From Vibrio pectenicida (GTDB lineage: Bacteria > Pseudomonadota > Gammaproteobacteria > Enterobacterales > Vibrionaceae): 64,000 nucleotides of DNA. The notes under the pieces are model-generated. The model was not told the DNA's origin. It did no database searches and saw only the letters and a program-made list of their open reading frames with translations. This document shows positions 9,632-20,537 of this stretch, in pieces; within the stretch, counting starts at the first letter, position 1, and the number at the start of each line of letters is the position of its first letter. Location of the stretch: positions 248,001 to 312,000 of the forward strand of contig AP024889.1 in the NCBI GenBank assembly GCA_024347015.1, read 5' to 3'. A program made the translations under genes and the position numbers.

Positions 9632-10846
9632 ATGAACAAAGTAAGAATAAATAAAGTTGTCGTCGCATACTCTGGCGGTCTTGATACCTCGGTGATAATT
9701 CCGTGGCTTAAAGAAAATTATGATTGTGAGGTAGTTGCCTTTGTCGCAGATGTAGGCCAAGGTGATGAAGAGTTGCAAGGTATTGAAGAAAAAGCGAAAG
9801 CGTCGGGTGCATCGGAGTGCTACGTTGCTGATCTAAAAGAAATAATGGTTGCAGATTATATTTATCCGACGTTGAAAACTGGTGCGTATTACGAAGGTAA
9901 ATATTTGCTTGGAACGTCAATGGCTAGGCCTATCATTGCAAAAGCTCAGGTAGAAGTGGCACGAAAAGTAGGAGCTGATGCTTTATGCCATGGATGCACT
10001 GGAAAAGGTAATGATCAGGTACGTTTTGAGGGGGCATTCGCTGCATTAGCGCCAGATCTTAAGGTTATTGCTCCTTGGCGAGAATGGGACCTTGTCAGCC
10101 GTGAAGAGTGTCTTGATTACTTAAAAGAGCGCAATATTCCATGTAGTGCTTCATTGACGAAAATATATTCGCGTGATGCAAATGCTTGGCATATTTCAAC
10201 AGAAGGTGGTGTTCTTGAAGATACTTGGAATGCGCCAAACGAAGATTGCTGGGTGTGGACTGTCGATCCTGAGCAAGCGCCTAACGAGGCCGAATACGTT
10301 ACTTTGAAAGTGGAAAAGGGTGAGGTTGTCGGTGTTGACGGTGAAAATATGACACCATACAACGCCCTAGTATATTTAAACCAGAAGGGTGCTATACATG
10401 GTATTGGTCGTATCGACATTGTTGAAAATCGTTTGGTTGGGATGAAGTCTCGTGGTTGCTACGAGACTCCTGGAGGGACCATTATGATGGAAGCCTTGCG
10501 TGCGGTTGAGCAACTGGTACTAGATAAAACTGCTTTTGAGTTTCGTGAAGAACTTGGCGTCAAGGCTTCTCACCTTGTTTATGATGGCCGTTGGTTTACA
10601 CCGTTATGTAAATCAATTTTGGCAGCCTCAGAGGAATTGGCTAAAGATGTCAATGGAGAAGTAGTTGTTAAGCTTTACAAGGGACAAGCAACAGTGACCC
10701 AGAAGCATTCAGAAAACAGTTTATACTGTGAGAAGTTTGCAACTTTTGGTGAGGATGAAGTCTATGATCAGAGTCATGCTGAAGGATTTATTCGTCTTTA
10801 CTCGCTTTCTAGTCGTATTCGAGCACTTAATAGTCAAAAAAATTAA
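9632..10846 (+). CDS. argG: Argininosuccinate synthase
   Basis: ArgG condenses citrulline and aspartate with ATP to argininosuccinate. The 404-residue product has the N-type ATP pyrophosphatase P-loop AYSGGLDTS at residues 12-20, and the [13 protein letters not shown] block (about 117-129) that binds citrulline and aspartate. Its length fits the shorter ArgG subfamily (about 400 residues), not the 447-residue E. coli type. A strong GGAGAG ribosome site precedes the ATG. A terminator follows, so argH(A) is likely to have its own promoter. Confidence 0.96.
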   Translation: MNKVRINKVVVAYSGGLDTSVIIPWLKENYDCEVVAFVADVGQGDEELQGIEEKAKASGASECYVADLKEIMVADYIYPTLKTGAYYEGKYLLGTSMARPIIAKAQVEVARKVGADALCHGCTGKGNDQVRFEGAFAALAPDLKVIAPWREWDLVSREECLDYLKERNIPCSASLTKIYSRDANAWHISTEGGVLEDTWNAPNEDCWVWTVDPEQAPNEAEYVTLKVEKGEVVGVDGENMTPYNALVYLNQKGAIHGIGRIDIVENRLVGMKSRGCYETPGGTIMMEALRAVEQLVLDKTAFEFREELGVKASHLVYDGRWFTPLCKSILAASEELAKDVNGEVVVKLYKGQATVTQKHSENSLYCEKFATFGEDEVYDQSHAEGFIRLYSLSSRIRALNSQKN

Positions 10847-10859
10847 TAGTAAATAATGA

Positions 10860-10895
10860 AAGAGCCCATTTGCTTTTGCAACTGGGCTTTTTTAT
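10860..10895 (+). terminator. Intrinsic terminator after argG
   Basis: AGCCCA and TGGGCT arms with an inner GC / GC extension close a short T-rich loop and are followed by TTTTTT. Confidence 0.8.
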
Positions 10896-10924
10896 TTGTT
10901 TATAATAGTATTAACGCGAACTTT

Positions 10925-10965
10925 CATGAATAAATATGTATAAATAATGAATTTATAACTTTATT
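10925..10965 (+). promoter_or_regulatory. Tandem ARG boxes upstream of argH(A)
   Basis: Two TGAAT-initiated A/T-rich boxes begin at 10927 and 10948, exactly 21 bp apart, the spacing (18-bp box plus 3) of paired ArgR operators. Both left halves are perfect and the right halves are degenerate. This supports a separate ArgR-repressed promoter for argH(A), following the argG terminator. Confidence 0.6.
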
Positions 10966-11057
10966 TTTTGTGTGATTTACCGTAACTTTGAGTCAAAGAT
11001 AAAAACTGGGTTGAACCCAGAGTGATATAGAAACGTAATTGTTCACTTAGTGAATGA

Positions 11058-12956
<1,899 letters not shown>

Positions 12957-13013
12957 TAAGTCGAGTCGTTTTTAAAAGGATCCAAAAAGATCGCATTTTT
13001 GTGGAACCTTATG

Positions 13014-13050
13014 AAAAAAGCAGGGTCTATTTATATACCACTGCTTTTTC
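13014..13050. terminator. First hairpin terminator after argH(A)
   Basis: AAAAAGCAG and CTGCTTTTT arms, extended by GGT and ACC, form a terminator-shaped hairpin with A and T tracts on both sides, so it could act in either direction. Confidence 0.65.
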
Positions 13051-13067
13051 TTAGAATTATCTAAGAG

Positions 13068-13103
13068 AGCCCCAAGACCGAAATTGGTTTTGGGGCTTTT
13101 TTT
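13068..13103 (+). terminator. Second, stronger terminator after argH(A)
   Basis: A 12-bp stem (AGCCCCAAGACC with GGTTTTGGGGCT, one G-U pair) and a 6-base loop run into seven Ts. Between the two terminators lies a further short perfect inverted repeat, TCTTAGA and TCTAAGA. Confidence 0.85.
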
Positions 13104-13136
13104 CGCTTCTACTTTGAGGAATATGTTGAGTTTAGT

Positions 13137-13388
13137 TTAACTCTTTCGTTTTTTACGTCGCCATGGCAGGACGATGAATCGCATCCAAAGGTGAAGAAAG
13201 AGTAATCCATGAAACGAAAACCCTGCGACTAGTAACGAAATAGATTCGATAGATTTAGGGTTACTTTTTCCTGCATACCACCAGACTACCCAACTAATAA
13301 TTGACAGGCAGGTGAGCTGTATCATGCAGCGTTGACATCGGCCTATTTTTTTCCAAAACCAATTTGTATCACAATATTTGCATGTCAT
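13137..13388 (-). CDS. Small Cys-rich membrane protein of unknown function
   Basis: The 83-residue product begins with a zinc-ribbon-like N-terminus (CKYC near residues 3-6, then GRCQRC at 17-22), followed by two hydrophobic stretches (about 25-40 and 50-72) and a very basic tail (RRKKRKS). The GRC motif and length recall the DUF3624 family of vibrios; I believe it belongs there but cannot verify it. It occupies the gap between argH(A) and the redox module, on the same strand as the latter but beyond its terminator. No function is assigned. A weak start context makes the exact N-terminus uncertain. Confidence 0.7.
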   Translation of the reverse strand: MTCKYCDTNWFWKKIGRCQRCMIQLTCLSIISWVVWWYAGKSNPKSIESISLLVAGFSFHGLLFLHLWMRFIVLPWRRKKRKS

Positions 13389-13470
13389 ATTGATGATTTC
13401 TGGTCAATTGAATTGAGATTATGCATCAAGATTAACTGAAAGTACCTCGCACAAGTAGCTGTTTTGCATA

Positions 13471-13500
13471 AAAATAAAAGCGAGCCTGTAGCTCGCCTTT
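13471..13500 (-). terminator. Intrinsic terminator after the disulfide reductase gene
   Basis: On the minus strand GCGAGC and GCTCGC pair around a 5-base loop and are followed by TTTTATTTT. Confidence 0.8.
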
Positions 13501-13512
13501 ATTAGTGCCGAA

Positions 13513-13548
13513 AGTATCCAGGTTAGCAGCAGTATCCAGGTTAGCAGC
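13513..13548 (-). repeat. Perfect 18-bp tandem duplication across a stop codon
   Basis: AGTATCCAGGTTAGCAGC occurs twice back to back. On the minus strand the first copy carries the last codons and TAA of the disulfide reductase gene. Because the unit is a multiple of three, the second copy adds an in-frame five-codon extension (PGYCC) and a second TAA beyond the first stop. Confidence 0.9.
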
Positions 13549-15013
13549 CAGGGCCGCAATCGAGACAGTGCCTGATCATCTCTGGGCCTAAATGCAATTT
13601 GGCATTTAGATCACGTAGCGCTGTCCTGACTCCCTCTTCTATCACTGGATGATAGAAGGGCATGTCTAACATTTCTGATATGGTCATCTTTCTTTGGTGT
13701 GCCCATGCAAGTAAGTGAGCTAAGTGCTCTGCGTTAGGCCCTATCATTTCAGCTCCGAGAAATCTCCCAGTCCCTTGTTCACCGTAAACATGTAAGAGGC
13801 CTTTGTTACGTAGTATGACTCGTGAGCGACCTTGATTCTCAAAAGAGACTTCACCTGTCGCAAAGCAGCCACAATTTCCTAACCGCACTTCAAGCTGCTT
13901 GAAGCTTTCACCTACCATGGCGATTTGTGGGTCTGAGAATACGGCAGAAATGGATGAGCGGCGAAGCCCAGCACGGATATCAGGATAGCGCCCAGCGTTA
14001 TCACCAGCGATACGCCCCTGGTCAGCTGCTTCATGTAACAAAGGAATTTTGTTACTGGCATCACCAGCAATAAATATATTGTCTACGGATGTTTGTAATG
14101 TGTAGTGATCTGCCGTTGGCACTTCACGCTCATCTAGTTGAATTGAGGTATTCTCTAGTCCTAGTTTATCGACATTAGGACGGCGACCTGTTGCGGCAAA
14201 AACGTAATCAACGTTGAAGGTCTCTAGCTCACCATCATGGTTGATGAACTGTATTTCAACTTTATCTTCACTGGAGTCATCAGAGGTTGAAATACGTTTC
14301 ATTTGTTCCACTTTGACGTTCGCATCGAGATAAAACTCTTGTTTGAATGTTTTATCGGCATAGTTCATTACTTCAGGGTCAGTGAGAGGCCCTACTTGGC
14401 CTCCAAGACCGAATAATTTGACTTCTACTCCAAGACGATGCAATGCCTGACCTAGCTCGAGTCCAATCACTCCAGGGCCAAATACAGCAACTGACTTTGG
14501 TAGGTCATCCCATTCAAAGACATCATCGTTAATGATCAGGCGATCTCCCAGTTCATCCCAAGCACTAGGGTAGGCAGGACGAGAGCCTGTAGCGATTATG
14601 GTGCGCTTGGCGATGACTTCTGTATGATCATCGATACGTAACTTGTTGTTATCAATAAACTGAGCATACCCACTAATTTTGTCTTGAGCTGGTATTTCAT
14701 CGACACTTTCGAGGACAAAACCGACAAAACGATCACGTTCTCGTTTGACTCGGTCCATAACTTCGCGACCATTGATGATTATGTCGCCTTGTGGGTGGAT
14801 ACCAAATAGAGGAGCTTTTTCAATCTGGTGGATGCTTTCGGCTGCTGCAATAAGCAATTTAGATGGCATACAACCTACTCGAGCGCAGGTAGTGCCATAA
14901 GGACCACCTTCAATCATCACTACACTTGATGTGTGAGCCTTAGCAGCACGGTAGGCTCCAAGACCTGCTGTACCGCCACCGATAACTACAACATCGACAT
15001 TAAGCTGTTTCAT
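13541..15013 (-). CDS. Dihydrolipoamide dehydrogenase-like flavoprotein disulfide reductase
   Basis: This 490-residue class I pyridine-nucleotide disulfide oxidoreductase has the FAD motif IGGGTAG near residues 11-17, the redox-active pair C43-x4-C48 (CARVGC), a second Rossmann domain ([11 protein letters not shown]), the FAD site IFIAGDAS, and a dimerisation domain. The C-terminus carries an extra Cys cluster, CLDCGPGC, as the last eight residues. It lies 71 bp downstream of the Prx-Grx gene, far from pyruvate dehydrogenase genes, so a role in reducing the peroxiredoxin hybrid or glutathione is a reasonable inference. Annotations as lpd describe the fold, not a shown function. Its stop codon lies in an 18-bp duplication. 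Confidence 0.85.
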   Translation of the reverse strand: MKQLNVDVVVIGGGTAGLGAYRAAKAHTSSVVMIEGGPYGTTCARVGCMPSKLLIAAAESIHQIEKAPLFGIHPQGDIIINGREVMDRVKRERDRFVGFVLESVDEIPAQDKISGYAQFIDNNKLRIDDHTEVIAKRTIIATGSRPAYPSAWDELGDRLIINDDVFEWDDLPKSVAVFGPGVIGLELGQALHRLGVEVKLFGLGGQVGPLTDPEVMNYADKTFKQEFYLDANVKVEQMKRISTSDDSSEDKVEIQFINHDGELETFNVDYVFAATGRRPNVDKLGLENTSIQLDEREVPTADHYTLQTSVDNIFIAGDASNKIPLLHEAADQGRIAGDNAGRYPDIRAGLRRSSISAVFSDPQIAMVGESFKQLEVRLGNCGCFATGEVSFENQGRSRVILRNKGLLHVYGEQGTGRFLGAEMIGPNAEHLAHLLAWAHQRKMTISEMLDMPFYHPVIEEGVRTALRDLNAKLHLGPEMIRHCLDCGPGC

Positions 15014-15034
15014 TTTAGATTCCTGTCTTAAGAA

Positions 15035-15064
15035 CCATCGAAGTGATACATCACTTCGATGGTG
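15035..15064 (-). promoter_or_regulatory. Intercistronic hairpin between the Prx-Grx and reductase genes
   Basis: ACCATCGAAGTG and CACTTCGATGGT form a perfect 12-bp stem with a 6-base loop in the 71-bp gap. No U tract follows, so it is more likely an mRNA processing or stability element than a full terminator. Confidence 0.6.
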
Positions 15065-15084
15065 ATATTGAGGGGGAGCTTGAA

Positions 15085-15813
15085 TTAGTTTAGGTAGGAA
15101 TCCAGTTCTTCGCTGCCACCAATATGTTTACCACCAATAAAAACTTGTGGCACAGTGGCACGTCCGGAAATTGCACGTAAGCTGACGGTGGTAGCATCTT
15201 TACCCAATATGACTTCTTCATACTGAAGGTTGTGGTCTATCAAACTCTGTTTTGCTTTAACGCAAAATGGGCAACCAGGTTTGCTGAATACGGTAATTGA
15301 CTCTTGCACTTTGTGCTCTGGGGCAATATAGGCGAGCATAGTGTCAGCGTCAGAAACTTTGAATGGGTCGCCAGGTTCATTAGGCTCAATAAACATTTTC
15401 TCAACAACCCCATTTTTTACTAACATGCTGTAGCGCCAAGAACGCTTACCAAAACCAATATCATTTTTATCAACCAACATACCCATACCACCAGTGAATT
15501 CACCATTACCATCGGGTAAGAAGGTGATGAATTCGGCTTCTTGATCCGCTTTCCAAGCATTCATAACAAAAGTATCATTGACAGAGACACATAAAATTTC
15601 ATCTACGCCATGCTCTTTAAAAACAGGAAATAGTTCGTTGTAGCGTGGTAGATGGCTAGATGAACAAGTTGGGGTGAAGGCTCCTGGTAAACTAAAGACA
15701 ATCACAGTTTTGTTTTTAAAAACCTCGTCACTGGTGACGTTTACCCAAGCATCGCCTTGACGAGTTGGGAAGATGACTTGCGGTATACTGTGGCCTTCTT
15801 TCGATGTAAGCAT
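15085..15813 (-). CDS. Hybrid peroxiredoxin-glutaredoxin
   Basis: The 242-residue product joins a Prx5-type peroxiredoxin (about 1-165; peroxidatic C50 in TPTCSSSH) to a C-terminal glutaredoxin (about 170-242; CPFC at 181-184, and the TVPQVFI and GG glutathione-site motifs). Such hybrids, known from Haemophilus influenzae and vibrios, reduce hydrogen peroxide and alkyl hydroperoxides with glutathione. The gene diverges from oxyR over an OxyR-type operator, as in Haemophilus, so peroxide induction is likely. The disulfide reductase gene follows it on the same strand. Confidence 0.95.
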   Translation of the reverse strand: MLTSKEGHSIPQVIFPTRQGDAWVNVTSDEVFKNKTVIVFSLPGAFTPTCSSSHLPRYNELFPVFKEHGVDEILCVSVNDTFVMNAWKADQEAEFITFLPDGNGEFTGGMGMLVDKNDIGFGKRSWRYSMLVKNGVVEKMFIEPNEPGDPFKVSDADTMLAYIAPEHKVQESITVFSKPGCPFCVKAKQSLIDHNLQYEEVILGKDATTVSLRAISGRATVPQVFIGGKHIGGSEELDSYLN

Positions 15814-15909
15814 TGTCGTTTCCTTTGAAAAGATTAAATAACTTCTATCAGCAGTGGGAGTGCTTGAAGTTGATGGGTCTATTATTTTAAATTTACTTTG
15901 ATAGCTCCA

Positions 15910-15946
15910 ATCGTTTAATGCTATGGTATTGATAGGATTTTTCTAT
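15910..15946. promoter_or_regulatory. OxyR operator between prx-grx and oxyR
   Basis: The quarter-sites ATCG, CTAT, ATAG and CTAT start at 15910, 15921, 15932 and 15943, each 11 bp apart, as in the OxyR consensus; only one base of the four departs from ATAG/CTAT. It lies about 20 bp before the oxyR ATG and about 100 bp from the prx-grx start, fitting autorepression of oxyR and activation of the hybrid peroxidase. Confidence 0.75.
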
Positions 15947-15966
15947 TTTAATTAGGTGACTGAAAA

Positions 15967-16857
15967 ATGAACATTCGCGATTTTGAGTATCTGGTTGCAT
16001 TGGCAGAGCATAATCACTTTCGTAAAGCGGCAGAGGCGTGTTTTGTTAGTCAGCCAACCTTAAGTGGTCAAATCCGTAAGCTTGAAGATGAATTAGGTAC
16101 AGCTTTGCTTGAGCGAAGCAGCCGCCGAGTGTTATTTACGGATGCTGGCCTTCAGTTAGTAGGGCAGGCGAAACGAATTTTGTCAGAGGTAAAAACGTTT
16201 CGTGATATGGCGAGTGGCCAAGGTAAGGCGATGACAGGCCCTATGCATATTGGTTTTATTCCCACGGTTGGTCCCTATTTGTTGCCCAAAATTGTTCCTG
16301 TGTTAAAGGAGAAATACCCTGATCTAGAGTTATTTTTGCATGAAGCACAAACTAATCAACTGGTCAGGCAACTAGAGGATGGAAAGCTTGATTGCTTGGT
16401 GCTTGCTTCTGTTGCTGAGACGGAACCTTTCAAGGAGATTGAAGTGTATGAAGAGCCTCTCAGTGTTGCTGTGCCATGTGATCATGAATGGTCAAAGCTA
16501 GATGAAGTCGATATGTTGGAACTCAATGGTAAAACAGTACTTGCCTTGGGCGATGGACATTGTTTGAGGGATCAAGCCTTGGGCTTTTGTTTTGCTGCTG
16601 GAGCAAAAGATGATGAACGTTTTAAAGCGACGAGTCTTGAAACATTACGCAACATGGTTGCTGCAGGTGCAGGGATCACTTTGTTACCTGAACTTTCAAT
16701 ACCTAAAGAAAAATATAAAGACGGTGTTTGTTATGTGAAAGCGATCAATCCAGTTCCTTCTCGGAGCATTGTTGTTGCTTATCGTCCGGGCTCTCCGCTC
16801 AAAGCTCGTTTTGAACAGTTAGCTGGGACTATAAAGCAGCAGTTAGAAAATCAATAG
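15967..16857 (+). CDS. oxyR: Hydrogen peroxide-sensing regulator OxyR
   Basis: OxyR is a LysR-family tetramer that senses hydrogen peroxide through an intramolecular disulfide and switches on peroxide-defence genes. The 296-residue product has the winged helix (about 1-60, FRKAAEACFVSQPTLSGQI) and the regulatory domain with both sensing cysteines exactly placed, C199 and C208, in GHCLRDQALGFC. AGGTGAC gives the ribosome site. It diverges from the Prx-Grx hybrid and ends within a 14-bp inverted repeat shared with mrcA. Confidence 0.96.
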   Translation: MNIRDFEYLVALAEHNHFRKAAEACFVSQPTLSGQIRKLEDELGTALLERSSRRVLFTDAGLQLVGQAKRILSEVKTFRDMASGQGKAMTGPMHIGFIPTVGPYLLPKIVPVLKEKYPDLELFLHEAQTNQLVRQLEDGKLDCLVLASVAETEPFKEIEVYEEPLSVAVPCDHEWSKLDEVDMLELNGKTVLALGDGHCLRDQALGFCFAAGAKDDERFKATSLETLRNMVAAGAGITLLPELSIPKEKYKDGVCYVKAINPVPSRSIVVAYRPGSPLKARFEQLAGTIKQQLENQ

Positions 16858-16886
16858 ATTTGGATATTTTAACATCCAAATCTATT
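16851..16886. terminator. Inverted repeat between convergent oxyR and mrcA
   Basis: CAATAGATTTGGAT and ATCCAAATCTATTG form a perfect 14-bp stem that includes the oxyR stop codon. The U tract is poor on the plus strand and better on the minus strand. Probably a shared terminator. Confidence 0.6.
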
Positions 16887-16946
16887 GCTTGCGGTTTTGG
16901 TCGTCGTTGTCGTATCCCAGAGAGTTTAATCCAGAGATATAAATAC

Positions 16947-19472
16947 CTAGAACAGTTCTTCGCTTTCTGCTGAGGTATAAATGGTATCCATCACTTCATC
17001 GCTGACGTAGTCGATTGGTTCTGTCCCTTCAACAAAGTATTCAAACATTGAGCTTGAATCAAATTTGTTGGTCAGTAGGCCAGAGTTACGATCTATCCTT
17101 ACTCGAACAATATTGGTAGGAATTTCTTTTTCTTGTGTGGGTACACCAGCAAGTGCCGCTTGCATAAAGTCAACCCAAGCAGGCTGAGCGGTTTTGGCGC
17201 CAGCCTCTGCACCAGAAATTTGATTTTTATCAAGGTTGCTATTGGGTATAGTTCGTCCTAGCTTGCGGGTGTGATCATCAAAGCCAACCCAAGAGATGGC
17301 AACCATTCCAGGGCCATAGCCATTGTACCAAGCATCCTTGGAGTCATTGGTTGTGCCGGTTTTTCCACCGATATCACGGCGTTTGAGTGTTTGTGCTCTC
17401 CAACCGGTTCCATTCCAGCCAGTTTTTTCGCTCCAGTTACCTCCTCCCCATACATTGCTATACATCATTTCACGCACTAAAAATGCGGTTTGTTCAGAAA
17501 TGACTTGTGGAGCGTATTGAACGGTTTGATCAGCACTATTAGGGTCAACATCTTGTTCTAAGAATTCATTATTTAGGTCATCTAAATCACTTTGTGAGCA
17601 GGACTCACGACAGATGAGCTTGGGCTCAGCTTCAAATTCTAGATCACCAAAAGGGCCTTCGACTTTACTTATGTAATAGGGTTCTACGTAGTAACCCCCA
17701 TTGGCAAATACAGAATAGCCTTGAGCCATTTTCATCGGTGTTAAGCTACCCGCACCCAATGCGATTGTTTCCGAGTGTGGTAGTTGATCAAGGTTAAAAC
17801 CAAAACGAGTCAAATACTGGCGTGTTTCATTTAGGCCAACTTCACGTAGTACTCGTACTGCCATAACATTTTTTGACTGTGCAAGACCAATTCTTAAACG
17901 GGTTGGGCCTGTGTAGGTAGGTGGTGAGTTTTTTGGTCGCCACGCTGTTCCTTGGCTTTTATCCCACTGGTTGATAGGCGCATCGTTGACCAATGTTGAT
18001 AGCGTTAGCCCTTTATCTATTGCTGCCGAGTATATAAACGGCTTAATACTTGAGCCGACTTGCCTTACTGACTGCGTGGCTCGATTAAACTTGTTATGTA
18101 TAAAGTTGAAGCCACCAATGAGAGAAAGTACAGCGCCATTCTCTGGGTTCATTGCCACAAATGCAGTGTTAGCATTAGGGACTTGGCTCAGTTTCCAGCT
18201 CGTATTAAGCTCTTGGTTTTCTCGTTGAGTCTCTAACTGACGTACCCAAATTTGTTCTCCAGTAGCGAGAACTTCGGTTGCTGAGCTTGGTGCTGGGCCT
18301 TGACGCTCGTCAGTTAAGAACTTGCGGGCCCACTTGATGCCATCCCACTCAAGTGTCTGGAAGCCATGATGTTTTACCCATATTTTGGCTTGCTGTGCTG
18401 TGACATCTGTAACAATGGCTGGAGTGAGCTCTCCGTATGTCGGCACCTTGGCTAAAATATCATCGAGTTTTTCTGTATTGAAGAGTTTTTGACCTTGTGT
18501 CCAAAGGGTTTTCTCTGCACCTCGATAACCGTGTCTCTCATCGTAAGAAAGTAGGTTGTTGATTGCTGCGTTATTAGCAGCAGACTGCAATTTAGAGTCT
18601 ACCGTCGTATAAACGTTCATGCCTGAGGTGTATGCTTCTTCTCCGTATCGTGCAACCATCCAAGATCGAGCAAGCTCTGCGGCATATGGAGCATTGAGTT
18701 CAATCTCCGCGCCGTGATAGCGTGACATTATCACCTCATTACGTGCTTGTTCAAACTCAGTTTGAGTGATGTATTGCTCATTTAACATGCGCTGTAGTAC
18801 AACATTTCTACGATTTGTTGCACGCTGAAGTGAGTATATTGGGTTCATTGTCGATGGCGCTTTGGGCATTCCGGCTAAAGTTGCCATTTCACTAAGTGTA
18901 AGATCCTTAAGATCTTTACCAAAGTATGTTTGCGCAGCAGCACCAAAACCATATGAGCGATAGCCTAAGAAGATCTTATTGGCATATAGTTCCATTATTT
19001 CTTGTTTACTAAGTAACTGCTCAATATGAATGGCGATAAAAATTTCTTTTATTTTACGCATGATCTTCTTTTCATTCGAAAGGAAGAAATTGCGAGCCAG
19101 CTGTTGAGTGATAGTACTCGCGCCTTGTTTTGCTGAACCTGAAATAGCAACGACAAGTGCCGCTCGGGTGATGCCGATAGGATCTATCCCTGGGTGCTCA
19201 TAGAATCGACTGTCTTCTGTCGCAATTAGCGCTTCAATTAGGTGTGGTGGGATTTCATCGTAGGTCACTGGGATACGACGTTTTTCACCAAACTGTGAGA
19301 TAAGTTTGCCATCTTGACTGAATATCTGCATAGGGGTTTGCAGTTTGACATCTTTTAATGTTGCTACATCGGGCAACTCAGGCTTGACATAAAGATAGAA
19401 ACCAAAAATGGTTCCAATCCCAAGCAGTGTGCAAACCAATACGAAAATAAACAATCGCTTTATGAACTTCAC
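16947..19472 (-). CDS. mrcA: Penicillin-binding protein 1A
   Basis: PBP1A is an inner-membrane bifunctional murein synthase. The 841-residue product has an N-terminal membrane anchor (about 7-27), a GT51 transglycosylase domain with EDSRFYEHPG near residue 87, and a penicillin-binding transpeptidase domain with the SxxK motif in GSSIKPF and the KTGTTNDSKD motif. Its length matches the family. It diverges from pilMNOPQ, an arrangement common to gamma-proteobacteria. Outer-membrane activator LpoA is expected elsewhere in the genome by family knowledge. Confidence 0.96.
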   Translation of the reverse strand: MKFIKRLFIFVLVCTLLGIGTIFGFYLYVKPELPDVATLKDVKLQTPMQIFSQDGKLISQFGEKRRIPVTYDEIPPHLIEALIATEDSRFYEHPGIDPIGITRAALVVAISGSAKQGASTITQQLARNFFLSNEKKIMRKIKEIFIAIHIEQLLSKQEIMELYANKIFLGYRSYGFGAAAQTYFGKDLKDLTLSEMATLAGMPKAPSTMNPIYSLQRATNRRNVVLQRMLNEQYITQTEFEQARNEVIMSRYHGAEIELNAPYAAELARSWMVARYGEEAYTSGMNVYTTVDSKLQSAANNAAINNLLSYDERHGYRGAEKTLWTQGQKLFNTEKLDDILAKVPTYGELTPAIVTDVTAQQAKIWVKHHGFQTLEWDGIKWARKFLTDERQGPAPSSATEVLATGEQIWVRQLETQRENQELNTSWKLSQVPNANTAFVAMNPENGAVLSLIGGFNFIHNKFNRATQSVRQVGSSIKPFIYSAAIDKGLTLSTLVNDAPINQWDKSQGTAWRPKNSPPTYTGPTRLRIGLAQSKNVMAVRVLREVGLNETRQYLTRFGFNLDQLPHSETIALGAGSLTPMKMAQGYSVFANGGYYVEPYYISKVEGPFGDLEFEAEPKLICRESCSQSDLDDLNNEFLEQDVDPNSADQTVQYAPQVISEQTAFLVREMMYSNVWGGGNWSEKTGWNGTGWRAQTLKRRDIGGKTGTTNDSKDAWYNGYGPGMVAISWVGFDDHTRKLGRTIPNSNLDKNQISGAEAGAKTAQPAWVDFMQAALAGVPTQEKEIPTNIVRVRIDRNSGLLTNKFDSSSMFEYFVEGTEPIDYVSDEVMDTIYTSAESEELF

Positions 19473-19613
19473 CGGAGAATCCCTGATTAATTACGCTTAC
19501 GTTATGCAAACTCGTATAGTTTAAGCTAAAAACGTAGCTCATATGTGTTTATGCGCCCACTAAATAAATTAATTAAATTAGTGGGCTACGTTAACCTGAC
19601 GGAGCTGAGCAGT

Positions 19614-20537
19614 ATGGGTCAATCATTCATTACAGGTGTTGATATTAGCCCCCAGCATATTAGAGCTGTGGTGTTAAAGCCTGGAAAAAACACTTGCAAA
19701 CTGGTTTGTTATCACCAGGTAGCTATTGACGACGACATTCTTACTGATAACGGCAGGTTAAATTATCAGGAAATTGTAAAGAAACTAAAAGAACTAAGAA
19801 AGGCTTTACCCTTATTTAGTAGTAAAGTGTGCCTATGCGTTCCAGATAATACGATAATAACTAAGCAATTACAGTTAGGTAGCGGCTTAAGTGAAGAGGA
19901 ATCTCAATTTGCTATCGAACAAGCTTTTTCGCAGCATTCTTTAATTGAGGTTAACGATCTCTATTTTGACTTTGTTTTTTTACCTAACCATAACGAAAAT
20001 AACAAGCACATATATCAAGTTTATGCTGCTCGAAAGCATGATATTGATGCTCTTATGGCTGCCTGCTCTCAAGCGAGATTAACTCCCTTTCTCATCAATC
20101 CTTATTCCCACAACCTTAGTCAACTTTGGCGTCGAGCTGTTGACTATTATCAACAAAATAATTGGTTACTTATAGAGTTAAATGGTTCTCACTTGTCTAT
20201 GTATTTTGAATCCAAAACACAGGGGAGTATTTTTCATGACCTTGAGGTTGGTGACGAAAAAAGTACGCTTTTAAATGGACTAAGAAACCTCTATCGCCAT
20301 ATTCAGTTACTTAATATAAAACCCGGCGGAGTATGGCTTACAGGTGAGCATAGGCTAAATCCAGAACGGATCTGTGAGTCAATACCAGAGGCGAAGTTTG
20401 ATTGTGTATTTTTGCATTTGCACGAGTTAGTAAGCTTTAGCTTCAATAATCAAGGTCAGCCGTCGGGTGAGTTTTCTAGGGCTTTGGGACTGGGATTAAG
20501 TGGTACCAAGTGGTTGGAGCAAGCTTATGGGACATAA
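19614..20537 (+). CDS. pilM: Type IV pilus inner-membrane platform protein PilM
   Basis: PilM is an actin-like cytoplasmic ATP-binding protein that docks PilN to the pilus motor. The 307-residue product starts at 19614 (MGQSFITGVDISPQHIRAV), preceded by GGAG at good spacing; an upstream ATG at 19545 lacks this. The phosphate-1 like GVDIS segment opens the fold. At 307 residues it is shorter than the roughly 350 of Pseudomonas PilM and sequence-divergent, closer to the compact Hof/Com proteins. It overlaps pilN by 11 bp, starting the pilMNOPQ operon for natural transformation or mannose-sensitive pili-type machinery. Confidence 0.9.
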   Translation: MGQSFITGVDISPQHIRAVVLKPGKNTCKLVCYHQVAIDDDILTDNGRLNYQEIVKKLKELRKALPLFSSKVCLCVPDNTIITKQLQLGSGLSEEESQFAIEQAFSQHSLIEVNDLYFDFVFLPNHNENNKHIYQVYAARKHDIDALMAACSQARLTPFLINPYSHNLSQLWRRAVDYYQQNNWLLIELNGSHLSMYFESKTQGSIFHDLEVGDEKSTLLNGLRNLYRHIQLLNIKPGGVWLTGEHRLNPERICESIPEAKFDCVFLHLHELVSFSFNNQGQPSGEFSRALGLGLSGTKWLEQAYGT

